From a virus, in IMG/VR virus record IMGVR_UViG_3300035670_000713, positions 1-35,910 of that record: DNA of 35,910 nucleotides; one strand, 5' to 3'. The notes under the pieces are model-generated. The model was not told the origin of the DNA. It searched no databases and saw only the letters and a program-made list of their open reading frames with translations. Positions 20,646 to 27,748 of this stretch are shown in pieces (the first letter of the stretch is position 1; each line of letters starts with the position of its first letter). Position numbers and translations under genes: made by a program.

Positions 20646-20682
20646 GCGGGACGGTGACCCTCCCCCTTAGTCACCGTCCCGC
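20646..20682 (-). terminator. Perfect 13-bp hairpin behind the major tail gene
   Basis: GCGGGACGGTGAC (20646-20658) and GTCACCGTCCCGC (20670-20682) pair perfectly around an 11-base loop. The hairpin begins directly after the major tail protein stop and precedes the chaperone gene. It probably terminates part of the transcript and protects the end of the abundant tail-tube mRNA. It lacks a T-run, as in many actinobacterial terminators. Confidence 0.72.
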
Positions 20683-20688
20683 CGTCTG

Positions 20689-21657
20689 CTAGTAGGACGC
20701 GACGTCGTTGATCAGCGTGGCCTTGAGGCCGACGCTGTTGGCGTCCTGCACCACCAGGCCAGCCAGTGACAAGGTCACGGGCCCGCCGGAGGGGTTGGCT
20801 TCGGGGAACTCAGTGGTGAACGCGCACTTGCCGGCTTCGAGCTTGAGGCTGTCGGTGCCGTTGGTGAACACGATCTCGAACGACCCGTACACGGGCTCGT
20901 CCTCGGTCGTGGTGCCGTTCGAGGTTCCGGTGAGGATCGTGCGCCAGTCGTCGAGGTTCGCCACGACGATCTCGAACGTCGCCTCGGCCTCTTGGCGGCC
21001 GGGGAACACGTCGTCGGGGCTGATCGAGCCGGACAGCATGATCGTCTCGACAGCGTTGGACACGGTGATCTCGCCGGACGTGATGGATGCCGTCACCGGG
21101 GTGGCGGAGTCCACGTCGAGCTTGAACGTGCCCGAGGCTGCGGTGAAGTAGGTCGCCTTGGTGTCGTCGGTGACGGGTGAGAACGCGCCGGGGTAGCCCA
21201 CGACGGTGCCCATGCCGGCGGCCGAGATTTCGACGGGGTTGGCTGCCTCGAATGAGAAGCCGAGCGAGTCGACCTTCACGTCGCGCACCGAGTAGACGTT
21301 GCTGCCGAGCTTGCCGAACGCCGACAGGTAGGGCAGGTCGTCACCCGTGGTGAACACGTGGGTGTAAGTGCTGGAGCCTGAAGTAGACACGGACCCGAGC
21401 GCGCCATACAGCCACAAGCCGATCGACTTGGGATGCGCGCGGCCGGTCATGTCGATGCCGGGCATGACGCCGGTGCGGTTGACGCCTGGGGCCATGCGGA
21501 CGCCTGAGGTGTGCTCCTCGAGCTCCTGGGCGACCTCGACGGTCATGACTGCGCCGCCGGTCACGCCTTGGGCGTACGTCGGGGATGCGGCGACGCTGCC
21601 CTTGCCGGACTGCTTCGCGACGCCGATCTGTGCGATTGCGGACTGGATAGGGGCCAC
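20689..21657 (-). CDS. Major tail tube protein
   Basis: A 322-residue beta-rich protein. GVAKQSGKGSVAASPTYAQG at the start, followed by repeated strands (VDSLGFSFEAANPVEISAAG, GTFKLDVDSATPVTASITSG, AEATFEIVVANLDDWRTILT), and a C-terminal GPVTLSLAGLVVQDANSVGL match tail-tube proteins of long-tailed phages. It polymerises into the tail tube. It starts with GTG at 21655-21657 after AGGAG. A strong hairpin lies just downstream, as expected for a highly expressed structural gene. Confidence 0.85.
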   Translation of the reverse strand: MAPIQSAIAQIGVAKQSGKGSVAASPTYAQGVTGGAVMTVEVAQELEEHTSGVRMAPGVNRTGVMPGIDMTGRAHPKSIGLWLYGALGSVSTSGSSTYTHVFTTGDDLPYLSAFGKLGSNVYSVRDVKVDSLGFSFEAANPVEISAAGMGTVVGYPGAFSPVTDDTKATYFTAASGTFKLDVDSATPVTASITSGEITVSNAVETIMLSGSISPDDVFPGRQEAEATFEIVVANLDDWRTILTGTSNGTTTEDEPVYGSFEIVFTNGTDSLKLEAGKCAFTTEFPEANPSGGPVTLSLAGLVVQDANSVGLKATLINDVASY

Positions 21658-21661
21658 GGTT

Positions 21662-21907
21662 CTACTCCTCGGGTTCCTCGACCGCAGCCACCGGCTCGGC
21701 CTTCTTGTTCTTGGTGGTGGTCTTGGGGGCTGCGACCGTCACGAGCCCGATCGCGGTCAGCCGCTGCACGACCGCGTCCAGCTCGGGGGTCGCTGGAACG
21801 AACTGGCCGGCCTCGATGGTGAAAGACACCTGGCCGAAGCCGGCGAGGTGCATCTCCCCACTGAGGTCGCAGGGCACGTCGTACGTCGTCACGCTGCTAA
21901 TGGTCAT
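21662..21907 (-). CDS. Hypothetical protein between tail terminator and tube genes
   Basis: An 81-residue protein. The first half is beta-rich (VTTYDVPCDLSGEMHLAGFG, QVSFTIEAGQFVPATPEL) and contains PELDAVVQRLTAIGLV. The tail is low complexity (KTTTKNKKAEPVAAVEEPEE). Small proteins of this layout, a short domain plus a Lys/Glu/Pro-rich end, are common in head-tail regions of actinobacteriophages, but I know no function. It stops four bases before the tail tube start. Confidence 0.65.
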   Translation of the reverse strand: MTISSVTTYDVPCDLSGEMHLAGFGQVSFTIEAGQFVPATPELDAVVQRLTAIGLVTVAAPKTTTKNKKAEPVAAVEEPEE

Positions 21908-21914
21908 GCCACGG

Positions 21915-22352
21915 TCACGCGTTCAGCCAGGCGCGGCAGGACACGTCGATCTGCAGCGCGACGGTGCGATGCCGCTCGTCGGTGAGGGTCTCTGCGAGCC
22001 GAGACGCGCTGATCTGCGCCAGTTCCACGGTGCCCGACAGGGTGGGGTTGTCTGCGATGACGTCCTCGACGGCTTGCCCGAGTTCCTTCACGTCGTCGCG
22101 GGCCTTCACGTACTCGGTGCCCAGTCGGGTGACCTGCACGTTGACGCGCATCGTGAACGTCTCGTCCTTTGCGCCGAGGCCGGAGATGGCGTACTCGGCG
22201 TTCCACACCTCGGTCTCGCCGGACACCCACACCTGTGACGGCTCGTCGCGGGTCGGGCGGCCCAGGGATAGCTGCGCGCCGTTCAGGGTGCCAGCGGCCC
22301 CCAGAAGGGCGTACAGGGCGTCCTGGGCGTTCCATAGGGCGGAGCGCACCAT
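21915..22352 (-). CDS. Tail terminator / tail completion protein
   Basis: A 145-residue protein with LWNAQDALYALLGAAGTLNG at the start, then PSQVWVSGETEVWNAEYAIS, ETFTMRVNVQVTRLGTEYVK, and ERHRTVALQIDVSCRAWLNA at the end. This alternation of an N-terminal helix and long strands, including a strand pairing DETFTMRV with ALQIDVSCRA, is typical of tail terminator proteins of the gpU type. It caps the tail tube and meets the head connector. The start overlaps the connector stop (ATGA). Confidence 0.68.
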   Translation of the reverse strand: MVRSALWNAQDALYALLGAAGTLNGAQLSLGRPTRDEPSQVWVSGETEVWNAEYAISGLGAKDETFTMRVNVQVTRLGTEYVKARDDVKELGQAVEDVIADNPTLSGTVELAQISASRLAETLTDERHRTVALQIDVSCRAWLNA

Positions 22353-23287
22353 CAGGCGATCCTCGGGCGTCGGGCCCCGTACGTGTGGATGACAGCGTCG
22401 ACCTCGGGGATGCCGGTGTCGCGGCCAGCGTCCACGTTGGCGAGGCTGATGCGGAAGTCACCCAGGTCGGTTGCCTGTGCGGTCGCTCGTGCCGGCAGTG
22501 CCGACTTCACGAGGTACTCGATCGCGAGCATCATCGCGGCGTTCTTCACCGGTCCGGGGACTTGCTCGTATCCGTGCTCGTAGTCGACGACGATGTTGTT
22601 GTGGCCACGCGGCCACACGGTTCCGACGAGGACGTGGTTCGTGTCGCCTTGCCAGTAGCCGGAGGCGCGGACCAGTACGCCGGCGTCGGCGTCGATCTCC
22701 GCGTCGGCGAGCTGCCCGGCGTCGAACTCGTCATCGACGAGGTCTACTCCTGTGTCTTCGCCGTACACGGTGACGCTGTTCACGCGCGTGATGCGGGTGT
22801 GCTCCATCATGAGGCGGGTCGTGTCGTCACCGGAGCGTGTCTCCACGGTGCGTCGGGTCGCGAACGCCACCTGTGCGGCGCGCTCGAGGCGATCGGTCGC
22901 CCAGTCGCGGGCTTCCCTGATCTTGTCCGCGTCGTAGTCATTGGCTGTGACTGCGGCGTCGAAGGCTCGCAGGTCGGCTACGTCGAACAGGTACTCGCCG
23001 ACAGTCTCGAGTCCGTAGGTGACGCTCGAGGTCTCGCCGCTGATCGTCCACGTCGCGGTCGCGTCGTACTTGCCGAGCGTGCCGGTGACGGCGGACGGGA
23101 GGGTGTAGTCGTACCAGCCGTCCACGTGGTGGCCGTGGATCGACGGCGCAGCTGTACCGGTGGCCACGACTTCGCCATCGACGTCAGTCACGGACACGGT
23201 CACCGTCGTCGACGCGGTGACGAGCTCCCCGTCGTAGTCCCGGACCGTGATGTGTAGGTGCGCGGGACGGTTCAGCGCGACGAGCAT
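22352..23287 (-). CDS. Head-tail connector (gp6-like) with N-terminal Ig-like domain
   Basis: A 311-residue protein. Residues 1-95 are beta-rich (HLHITVRDYDGELVTASTTV, TVSVTDVDGEVVATGTAAPS, TATWTISGETSSVTYGLE) and look like an immunoglobulin-type domain. The rest resembles gp6-like adaptors: DVADLRAFDAAVTANDYDAD, KIREARDWATDRLERAAQVA, RVNSVTVYGE, VKNAAMMLAIEYLVKSALPA. It should sit below the portal ring. The fusion of an Ig-like domain in front of the adaptor is larger than the usual roughly 110-residue adaptor and may be exposed on the virion. Confidence 0.72.
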   Translation of the reverse strand: MLVALNRPAHLHITVRDYDGELVTASTTVTVSVTDVDGEVVATGTAAPSIHGHHVDGWYDYTLPSAVTGTLGKYDATATWTISGETSSVTYGLETVGEYLFDVADLRAFDAAVTANDYDADKIREARDWATDRLERAAQVAFATRRTVETRSGDDTTRLMMEHTRITRVNSVTVYGEDTGVDLVDDEFDAGQLADAEIDADAGVLVRASGYWQGDTNHVLVGTVWPRGHNNIVVDYEHGYEQVPGPVKNAAMMLAIEYLVKSALPARATAQATDLGDFRISLANVDAGRDTGIPEVDAVIHTYGARRPRIA

Positions 23288-23289
23288 GG

Positions 23290-23487
23290 CTAGACCTTCT
23301 TCGTGCTAGGTGGGGTTCGCTTCTTATTCTCGGAAGGGGTGCGCTTCTTCAACTCGACGTACTCGCCGCCGAGCCTGTCCGCGACATCCTTCAGGACCTG
23401 CTGTCCGGCCGCGGCGATGAACACGCGAGGACGCTGCGGGTCGCGGGCGTCGTACAGGGGGGCCGTCAAGGTGACGTACTCAGCCAT
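23290..23487 (-). CDS. Small hypothetical virion-region protein with basic tail
   Basis: A 65-residue protein: a short domain (YVTLTAPLYDARDPQRPRVF, AAGQQVLKDVADRLGGEYVE) followed by a Lys/Thr/Pro-rich tail (KKRTPSENKKRTPPSTKK). Small proteins of this type between capsid and connector genes often carry such tails. I recognise no specific family. The start ATG at 23485-23487 has GGAGGAATGA upstream, and the stop is two bases before the connector start. Confidence 0.65.
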   Translation of the reverse strand: MAEYVTLTAPLYDARDPQRPRVFIAAAGQQVLKDVADRLGGEYVELKKRTPSENKKRTPPSTKKV

Positions 23488-23505
23488 TCATTCCTCCATA
23501 AAGTT

Positions 23506-23544
23506 GAGGGGGCCAGGGCCGGTGGTACCAGCCCCGACCCCCTC
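23506..23544 (-). terminator. 18-bp hairpin behind the major capsid gene
   Basis: Two 18-base arms (23506-23523 and 23527-23544) fold around a 3-base loop. On the minus-strand RNA all 18 positions pair, three of them as G-U wobbles; on the plus strand those three would be mismatches. This one-sided pairing suggests a functional RNA hairpin of the late transcript, followed by a short T-run (CAACTTT). A second short palindrome, GACCCTTTAGGGTC (23553-23566), lies at the capsid stop codon. Confidence 0.72.
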
Positions 23545-23564
23545 TCGGGTTCGACCCTTTAGGG

Positions 23565-24845
23565 TCAGGCAACGCTCTTCGCGAAGGCTCCCGGTGTGAT
23601 CACGCCGAAGGCGGCGCGCATCGTGGCCAGGAACGCGACCTGACGCTTGATGAAGTAGTCGCTGTGCGAGTCAGATGCAGACACCTCCACGCCGGAACGG
23701 ACCCAAAGGACCGCTTCGGAGCCGCGGCCCACGAGCGGGGTTCCGCTGGTGAACGCGGTGTGCACGATGGTCGGCACGCCCCAGAGGGTCGCCGGACCGC
23801 CGGACACGGGGCTGCCGTACAGGTACGCGCCGCCGCCATCAGTGGCGGAACCGGCACCTGCGCGGGACAGCACGATCGCTTCGTAGTCTTCAGGGTGGAT
23901 ACCGATGAAGTCGGGCTCCATGAAGGCGTTGGTGCGGATCGTGGTGATGCACTTGTGCAGCGAGTCGAGCATGGTCACCGAAGCGGTCGAGCGGTCCACT
24001 GAACCGATCGAGCTGTTGGTGTAGATGCCCTCGAGGTCCTGGCTGGTGCCAGCACCTGAAAGCACCTGGGTCTGCAAGCGACGACGCACGCCGTCGATGA
24101 GGCGGTTGTTCAACCAGCCCTCGACGAATGCCTGGTCCTGCAGAGCGCGACGGGTCGCGGGGATGAAGTGCGTGATCTCGCGCACGTTCTTCGTCCGCTT
24201 GGTGAAGGCCACCGCCGACTCGGGTGCGTCCGAAGCCTCAGCTGTCGGGGACGCGTTGTTCGTGTAGGTGGTCTCCTCCAGGTACTCGACAACGTCGCTG
24301 TCGGTGGTCTGGGTTGAGATGACGCTCAGGAAGTCCAAGGTCGCGAGCGACTTGGGAACGATGAGCGACAAGCGATCAGCTTGCGGAGCGAGGTCAGCGT
24401 TGTTCCCGATGGAGACGAGAGTCTTCATCATGGCGCGGTCGATGACCTTCACACCTTCGGTCGTGCCGACCGGGATGTTCTCCGACATGCCAGCGCGCTC
24501 CTTGAGTGCGCGGTACACGTCGCTCTTGACGAACGCCTCACCGAACGAACGGGCCACTGCCTCGTCGCCACCCTTGGCGGCTACGTCAAGTGCACCTTCG
24601 GACACCAACTCGAGAAGCCGTGAACGCTTGGCTTCCATGCTGGCGACCTCGTCGCGGATCGCGTCGTACTGCTTGCCGGCTGCGTCGAGCTTCTCGAACG
24701 CCTCGGTGTCTTGTGCGAAGTTCACGCCTTCGGACTTTGCGCTCTGGCGCAGTCCGTCGAACTCTGCCCATGCCTTGCCCGCCTCGGCCTTGCGCGCCTC
24801 GATCTGCGCTCCAAGGTCGCGGACCTGGGCCTTCAGGTCTGCCAT
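23565..24845 (-). CDS. Major capsid protein, HK97 type
   Basis: A 426-residue protein. Residues 1-115 are a charged coiled-coil (KAQVRDLGAQIEARKAEAGK, EAFEKLDAAGKQYDAIRDEV, ASMEAKRSRLLELVSEG), the delta-like scaffold domain that is normally removed by the protease. The shell domain follows with RLSLIVPKSLATLDFLSVIS, VEYLEETTYTNNASPTAEAS, DAPESAVAFTKRTKNVREIT, RRALQDQAFVEGWLNNRLID and a C-terminal FIKRQVAFLATMRAAFGVIT. No separate scaffold gene is needed. Start: ATG at 24843-24845 with AGGAG upstream. Confidence 0.93.
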   Translation of the reverse strand: MADLKAQVRDLGAQIEARKAEAGKAWAEFDGLRQSAKSEGVNFAQDTEAFEKLDAAGKQYDAIRDEVASMEAKRSRLLELVSEGALDVAAKGGDEAVARSFGEAFVKSDVYRALKERAGMSENIPVGTTEGVKVIDRAMMKTLVSIGNNADLAPQADRLSLIVPKSLATLDFLSVISTQTTDSDVVEYLEETTYTNNASPTAEASDAPESAVAFTKRTKNVREITHFIPATRRALQDQAFVEGWLNNRLIDGVRRRLQTQVLSGAGTSQDLEGIYTNSSIGSVDRSTASVTMLDSLHKCITTIRTNAFMEPDFIGIHPEDYEAIVLSRAGAGSATDGGGAYLYGSPVSGGPATLWGVPTIVHTAFTSGTPLVGRGSEAVLWVRSGVEVSASDSHSDYFIKRQVAFLATMRAAFGVITPGAFAKSVA

Positions 24846-24849
24846 CTTC

Positions 24850-26112
24850 TTACTCCTCTACGTGCCGTGGACGGGCGAGCAACATGGCGAGCTGCTCGGT
24901 GTCAATCGTGGGGGTGTCGTCACGCGAGACGTCTTCGTCTGTCTCGGTGAAGTCTTTGGTGGCCGACGCAGTGTCGGCGGACTGCGCTTCGGCCCATGCC
25001 ATCGCGCGCTCGGATTCGCGTCGTGATCCGCCGCCCCACAGTGCGTGAGCGACGACTCCGGGTGACGGGTAGTCCTCGTGGTCGGGATCGGCTGCTGGTG
25101 CGTCTAGGTCGACCATGTGACGGGCGAACCATGCGGCCATGCGTGCGGCCTTGTCCTCGGACACGTTGCCGCCGGCCATCGCGCGGGCCTCGTTGACGGT
25201 GTCCTCGGTGACGCCTTCGCCGGCGAGTCCTTCGGCGTACCAGTCGAGTCCCTGGCGCGCGTTCGACTGCATCCAGTCGGGTGCCGCGACCTTCGTCTCG
25301 GGTGTCTCTGACTTCAAGCCGTCGGTGGAGGGGGCGGGCAGCGGGTCGATGACGGTGACGGTTTCGGCGCGGTGTCCGACGAGCGTCTCCGTTTCGCGCC
25401 AGCCGTCCTCGTAACTTTCGAAGATGCGGATCAGCAGGGCGGGGTTGTCAGCGGTGGCGTCGAGGGTGAACTGTGAGCCGGGGACGCCGAGCGTCCCTTC
25501 GGTCATGACGTGTTCGATCCGGCCGCGAGCTGTGCCGCCTGAGGAGTTCCAGGAGACGAACACGCCCTCGGACACTTCGTCGGCGGTCGCCTTCGCGGAG
25601 CGGTGGAACCGTGACGCCGCCTCGAGGAGCACGGTGTCGGGGTTCATGCCGAGCAGGGTCGGGCCGACCTCGAACAGGTCAATCTCGGTCAGTTCGCGAA
25701 CGCGACCGTAGTCGGCGTCGTCGACGTCGCGGTAGCCGGTGGCGAAGTAGCCGAACGAGAACTCGCGGACGCGCCGTTCCTTCAGCAGCCGGGCGATGTA
25801 GGAAGCCTTAGTGTTGTTCTCCACGTCGAGGCGTGCCTTGACGTACAAGCCCTCGGGTCGCTCCTCAGCGGTCTCGACGTAGCCGATGTGCGACATCGGG
25901 TCGTCCCAGTCATGCGACCAGATCACGGGGATGCGGTCACCGGAGGACTGCCACTCAGCGAGGGACTTCGCGAACGCGCCAGGCATGACCCGGTCACCGC
26001 CGAGGTCGACGTTCCCGAACACGGACACGATCGCTTCGAACGTTCCCTGTGGGGCGTCCTGCACGGCCTTGAACTGGGCGCGGACGTTCTTGATCTCGTG
26101 GCGCACGGTCAT
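24850..26112 (-). CDS. Prohead protease (S78 family) with C-terminal DUF2945-like extension
   Basis: A 420-residue protein. Residues 1-160 are the protease: FEAIVSVFGNVDLGGDRVMP, VIWSHDWDDP with the catalytic H67, and VREFSFGYF with the catalytic S119. Residues about 180-255 (EGVFVSWNSSGGTARGRIEH, GVPGSQFTLDATADNPALLI, EDGWRETETLVGH) match DUF2945-like small barrels. Residues 275-370 (MQSNARQGLDWYAEGLAG, EDKAARMAAWFARHMVDLDA, SPGVVAHALWGGGSRRESER) form another extra domain. It cuts the capsid delta domain. The extensions about double the usual protease length. Confidence 0.88.
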   Translation of the reverse strand: MTVRHEIKNVRAQFKAVQDAPQGTFEAIVSVFGNVDLGGDRVMPGAFAKSLAEWQSSGDRIPVIWSHDWDDPMSHIGYVETAEERPEGLYVKARLDVENNTKASYIARLLKERRVREFSFGYFATGYRDVDDADYGRVRELTEIDLFEVGPTLLGMNPDTVLLEAASRFHRSAKATADEVSEGVFVSWNSSGGTARGRIEHVMTEGTLGVPGSQFTLDATADNPALLIRIFESYEDGWRETETLVGHRAETVTVIDPLPAPSTDGLKSETPETKVAAPDWMQSNARQGLDWYAEGLAGEGVTEDTVNEARAMAGGNVSEDKAARMAAWFARHMVDLDAPAADPDHEDYPSPGVVAHALWGGGSRRESERAMAWAEAQSADTASATKDFTETDEDVSRDDTPTIDTEQLAMLLARPRHVEE

Positions 26113-26136
26113 AGGGTCACCTCTCCGTCACATGCA

Positions 26137-26523
26137 CTACTTGAACCGGGTGGTCTTGAACTGGCGGCCGTCGATCACGACGGGCTTGCTGCCGTCGTGC
26201 CATACGCGCAAGCCCACGGTCATGTCCGGGCGGTTCAGGACGAAGTGCTGCCAGTGGTGATGTCGCGTGTATCCCGGTATCGGGTCGAAGTCGGTGTGAC
26301 CGGTCTCGTCTTCGCGGTCCGTTCCTGGCCAGCGCACGAGACGGCAGCGCAGCGTCTTCGGGCAGCCGAGCGTCGGGTATTCGACGCGCAGGATCGACTC
26401 CATGATCGACCAGCCCTTGGCAGGTAGTGGCATTGTTTGGGTGTCGCGGAAGCGCACGAACGTCCACTGCTTCGGCGGGATGGTCTGCTTGTCCGCGCCG
26501 CTGTCGGTTTTCCAGAGTGGCAT
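26137..26523 (-). CDS. Hypothetical protein near the prohead protease
   Basis: A 128-residue protein starting MPLWKTDSGADKQTIPPKQW. It has TFVRFRDTQTMPLPAKGWSI, ESILRVEYPTLGCPKTLRCR, DFDPIPGYTRHHHWQHFVLN and a basic C-terminus (DGRQFKTTRFK). It is rich in Trp, Arg and His and probably beta-structured. I do not recognise the family. Position among head genes suggests a virion or virion-assembly role. The ATG at 26521-26523 follows a clear AAAGGAAC. Confidence 0.65.
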   Translation of the reverse strand: MPLWKTDSGADKQTIPPKQWTFVRFRDTQTMPLPAKGWSIMESILRVEYPTLGCPKTLRCRLVRWPGTDREDETGHTDFDPIPGYTRHHHWQHFVLNRPDMTVGLRVWHDGSKPVVIDGRQFKTTRFK

Positions 26524-26533
26524 GGTGTTCCTT

Positions 26534-27370
26534 TCAGAGCTCGAGCAGTTCGAGTAGCTCGTCTTCGTGCCAGCCGCGCAGCCACACCTGGCCCTTGACC
26601 TGTCCGCGTGTCGATGCGCCTCGCCGGGTGGTGCGTCCGGTGAGTCCTGCGCGTCCTTGTGCGCGTCCGTCGACGGTGCACGACCCGGTGGTATCCCCGC
26701 GGTATACGCAGCGGCCGACGAGCGTGCCGCGGACGGTCGTGACGGGTGAGGTGACGCGGCCTGTGACGATGCGCGGACCGATGACGGGCGTCGGCCTGTA
26801 GCCTCCTGCGCCGCCTTGCGGAATGGGGTCCGGTTCCGGTGCAGGATGGGGTGCGTCTTGGGTGCCTGTCGCAGTACCAGTAACGGTCGAGGAGCCGGAC
26901 ACGCTGCCGGCGAGTGCAGGAATGCCGGACGTCGTGCCCGTGGACGTACTGGAGCCCGCAACGGTTCCACCGATGCCGGGCGTACCCGTCGCGGTGCCCG
27001 TCGTGGTGATAAGACCTGCTATCGCGCCGACGTTCTGCTCGATGCCCGTGACCGTGCCTGTGAGGGTCGTGGAGCCGTTGACGCTGCCCAGGTAGCCGAC
27101 GGTGCCCGTCGCGGTTCCCGTAGCCGTGGTGTTGCCCGTGGCGGCACCTGTGCGGGTCGCTGTACCGGTGGCGGTGCCGGTGACGGTGGTGCTGCCGGTC
27201 GCAGTTCCTGCGCGGGCCGCTGTGCCGGTCGCCGTGCCGGTGACGATGGTCGTGCCCGAGGCGGTGCCAGTGAGGGCAGGCTCGAGCTCAAGGTCGGCAT
27301 AGGTCAGCGACCCTGGGATCAACCCGTAGGTCGCGTACTGAGCGGCGAGCTCGGAATACAGGCGGGCCAT
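26534..27370 (-). CDS. Protein of tandem 20-residue Thr/Gly repeats
   Basis: A 278-residue protein. Residues 1-27 contain aromatic motifs (LYSELAAQYATYG, TYADLE). Residues 46-165 are six consecutive 20-residue repeats with the pattern TATGTxxxxG then (S/T)(A/V)xGSTTVTG; parts of a further copy lie on each side. A Pro-rich hinge (about 172-186) follows, then a basic beta-type region (RIVTGRVTSPVTTVRGTLVG) ending HEDELLELLEL. Regular Gly/Thr repeats suggest a beta-solenoid or extended fibre on the head, but no family is recognised. It ends 10 bases before the next gene's ATG. Confidence 0.72.
   Translation of the reverse strand: MARLYSELAAQYATYGLIPGSLTYADLELEPALTGTASGTTIVTGTATGTAARAGTATGSTTVTGTATGTATRTGAATGNTTATGTATGTVGYLGSVNGSTTLTGTVTGIEQNVGAIAGLITTTGTATGTPGIGGTVAGSSTSTGTTSGIPALAGSVSGSSTVTGTATGTQDAPHPAPEPDPIPQGGAGGYRPTPVIGPRIVTGRVTSPVTTVRGTLVGRCVYRGDTTGSCTVDGRAQGRAGLTGRTTRRGASTRGQVKGQVWLRGWHEDELLELLEL
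26861..27295 (-). repeat. 60-bp coding repeats
   Basis: The DNA here repeats with a period of 60 bases, matching the 20-residue protein repeats (six complete and partial ones at both ends). The copies are diverged in DNA, with mixed GTN/ACN codons, so they are an old duplication. Such arrays can change copy number by recombination. Confidence 0.7.
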
Positions 27371-27382
27371 GCCCGTGCCCTA

Positions 27383-27745
27383 CTAGGCGACGGACTCGGA
27401 CAGGTTGCCCGACGTGATCGTGTAGGTGCCCTGCGTGGCAAACGTCTGGTTCGTGTCCAGTGCGCGCGAGCCGAGGAACGTGCCGGCGGTGTCCGCGGAC
27501 CAGTAGCCGATGTGCGTGATCGTCGTCGACCCTGGCACGTCGAACGCTAGGTTCCCGCTCGAGGACACGCTTCCGTTCGACGGCGATCCCCAGGTGATGG
27601 CCTTGCGCGCGTAGGCGGGTGAGCCGCCCGTCACTTCGCTCGATCCGTCCGAGCCGGGGTCGGCGGTGTGCAGCGACGCGTAAGTCGCGGACGCGGTGAA
27701 CCCGCTAAGTAGTGCGCCCTTGCCAGACGCGGTCAAGCCTGCCAT
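27383..27745 (-). CDS. Small virion surface-type protein
   Basis: A 120-residue protein: SGFTASATYASLHTADPGSD, SSEVTGGSPAYARKAITWGS, GNLAFDVPGSTTITHIGYWS, GTFLGSRALDTNQTFATQGT, TYTITSGNLSESVA. The ASLHTADPG...EVTGGSPAYAR...FDVP...ITHIGYWS pattern is a widespread small beta-sandwich protein in tail or virion regions of phages, usually annotated as tail or structural protein. Its place here, directly after the portal, is among head genes. The stop lies 12 bases before the repeat-protein start. Confidence 0.72.
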   Translation of the reverse strand: MAGLTASGKGALLSGFTASATYASLHTADPGSDGSSEVTGGSPAYARKAITWGSPSNGSVSSSGNLAFDVPGSTTITHIGYWSADTAGTFLGSRALDTNQTFATQGTYTITSGNLSESVA

Positions 27746-27748
27746 GTG

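Noticed and set aside
20191-20670. Plus-strand frames over the tail chaperone region
   Set aside because: The minus-strand frameshift arrangement explains the region fully, and the plus-strand translation has no features.
26861-27295. CRISPR array
   Set aside because: The 60-base periodicity is coding repetition without constant direct repeats and unique spacers, and no cas genes are present.
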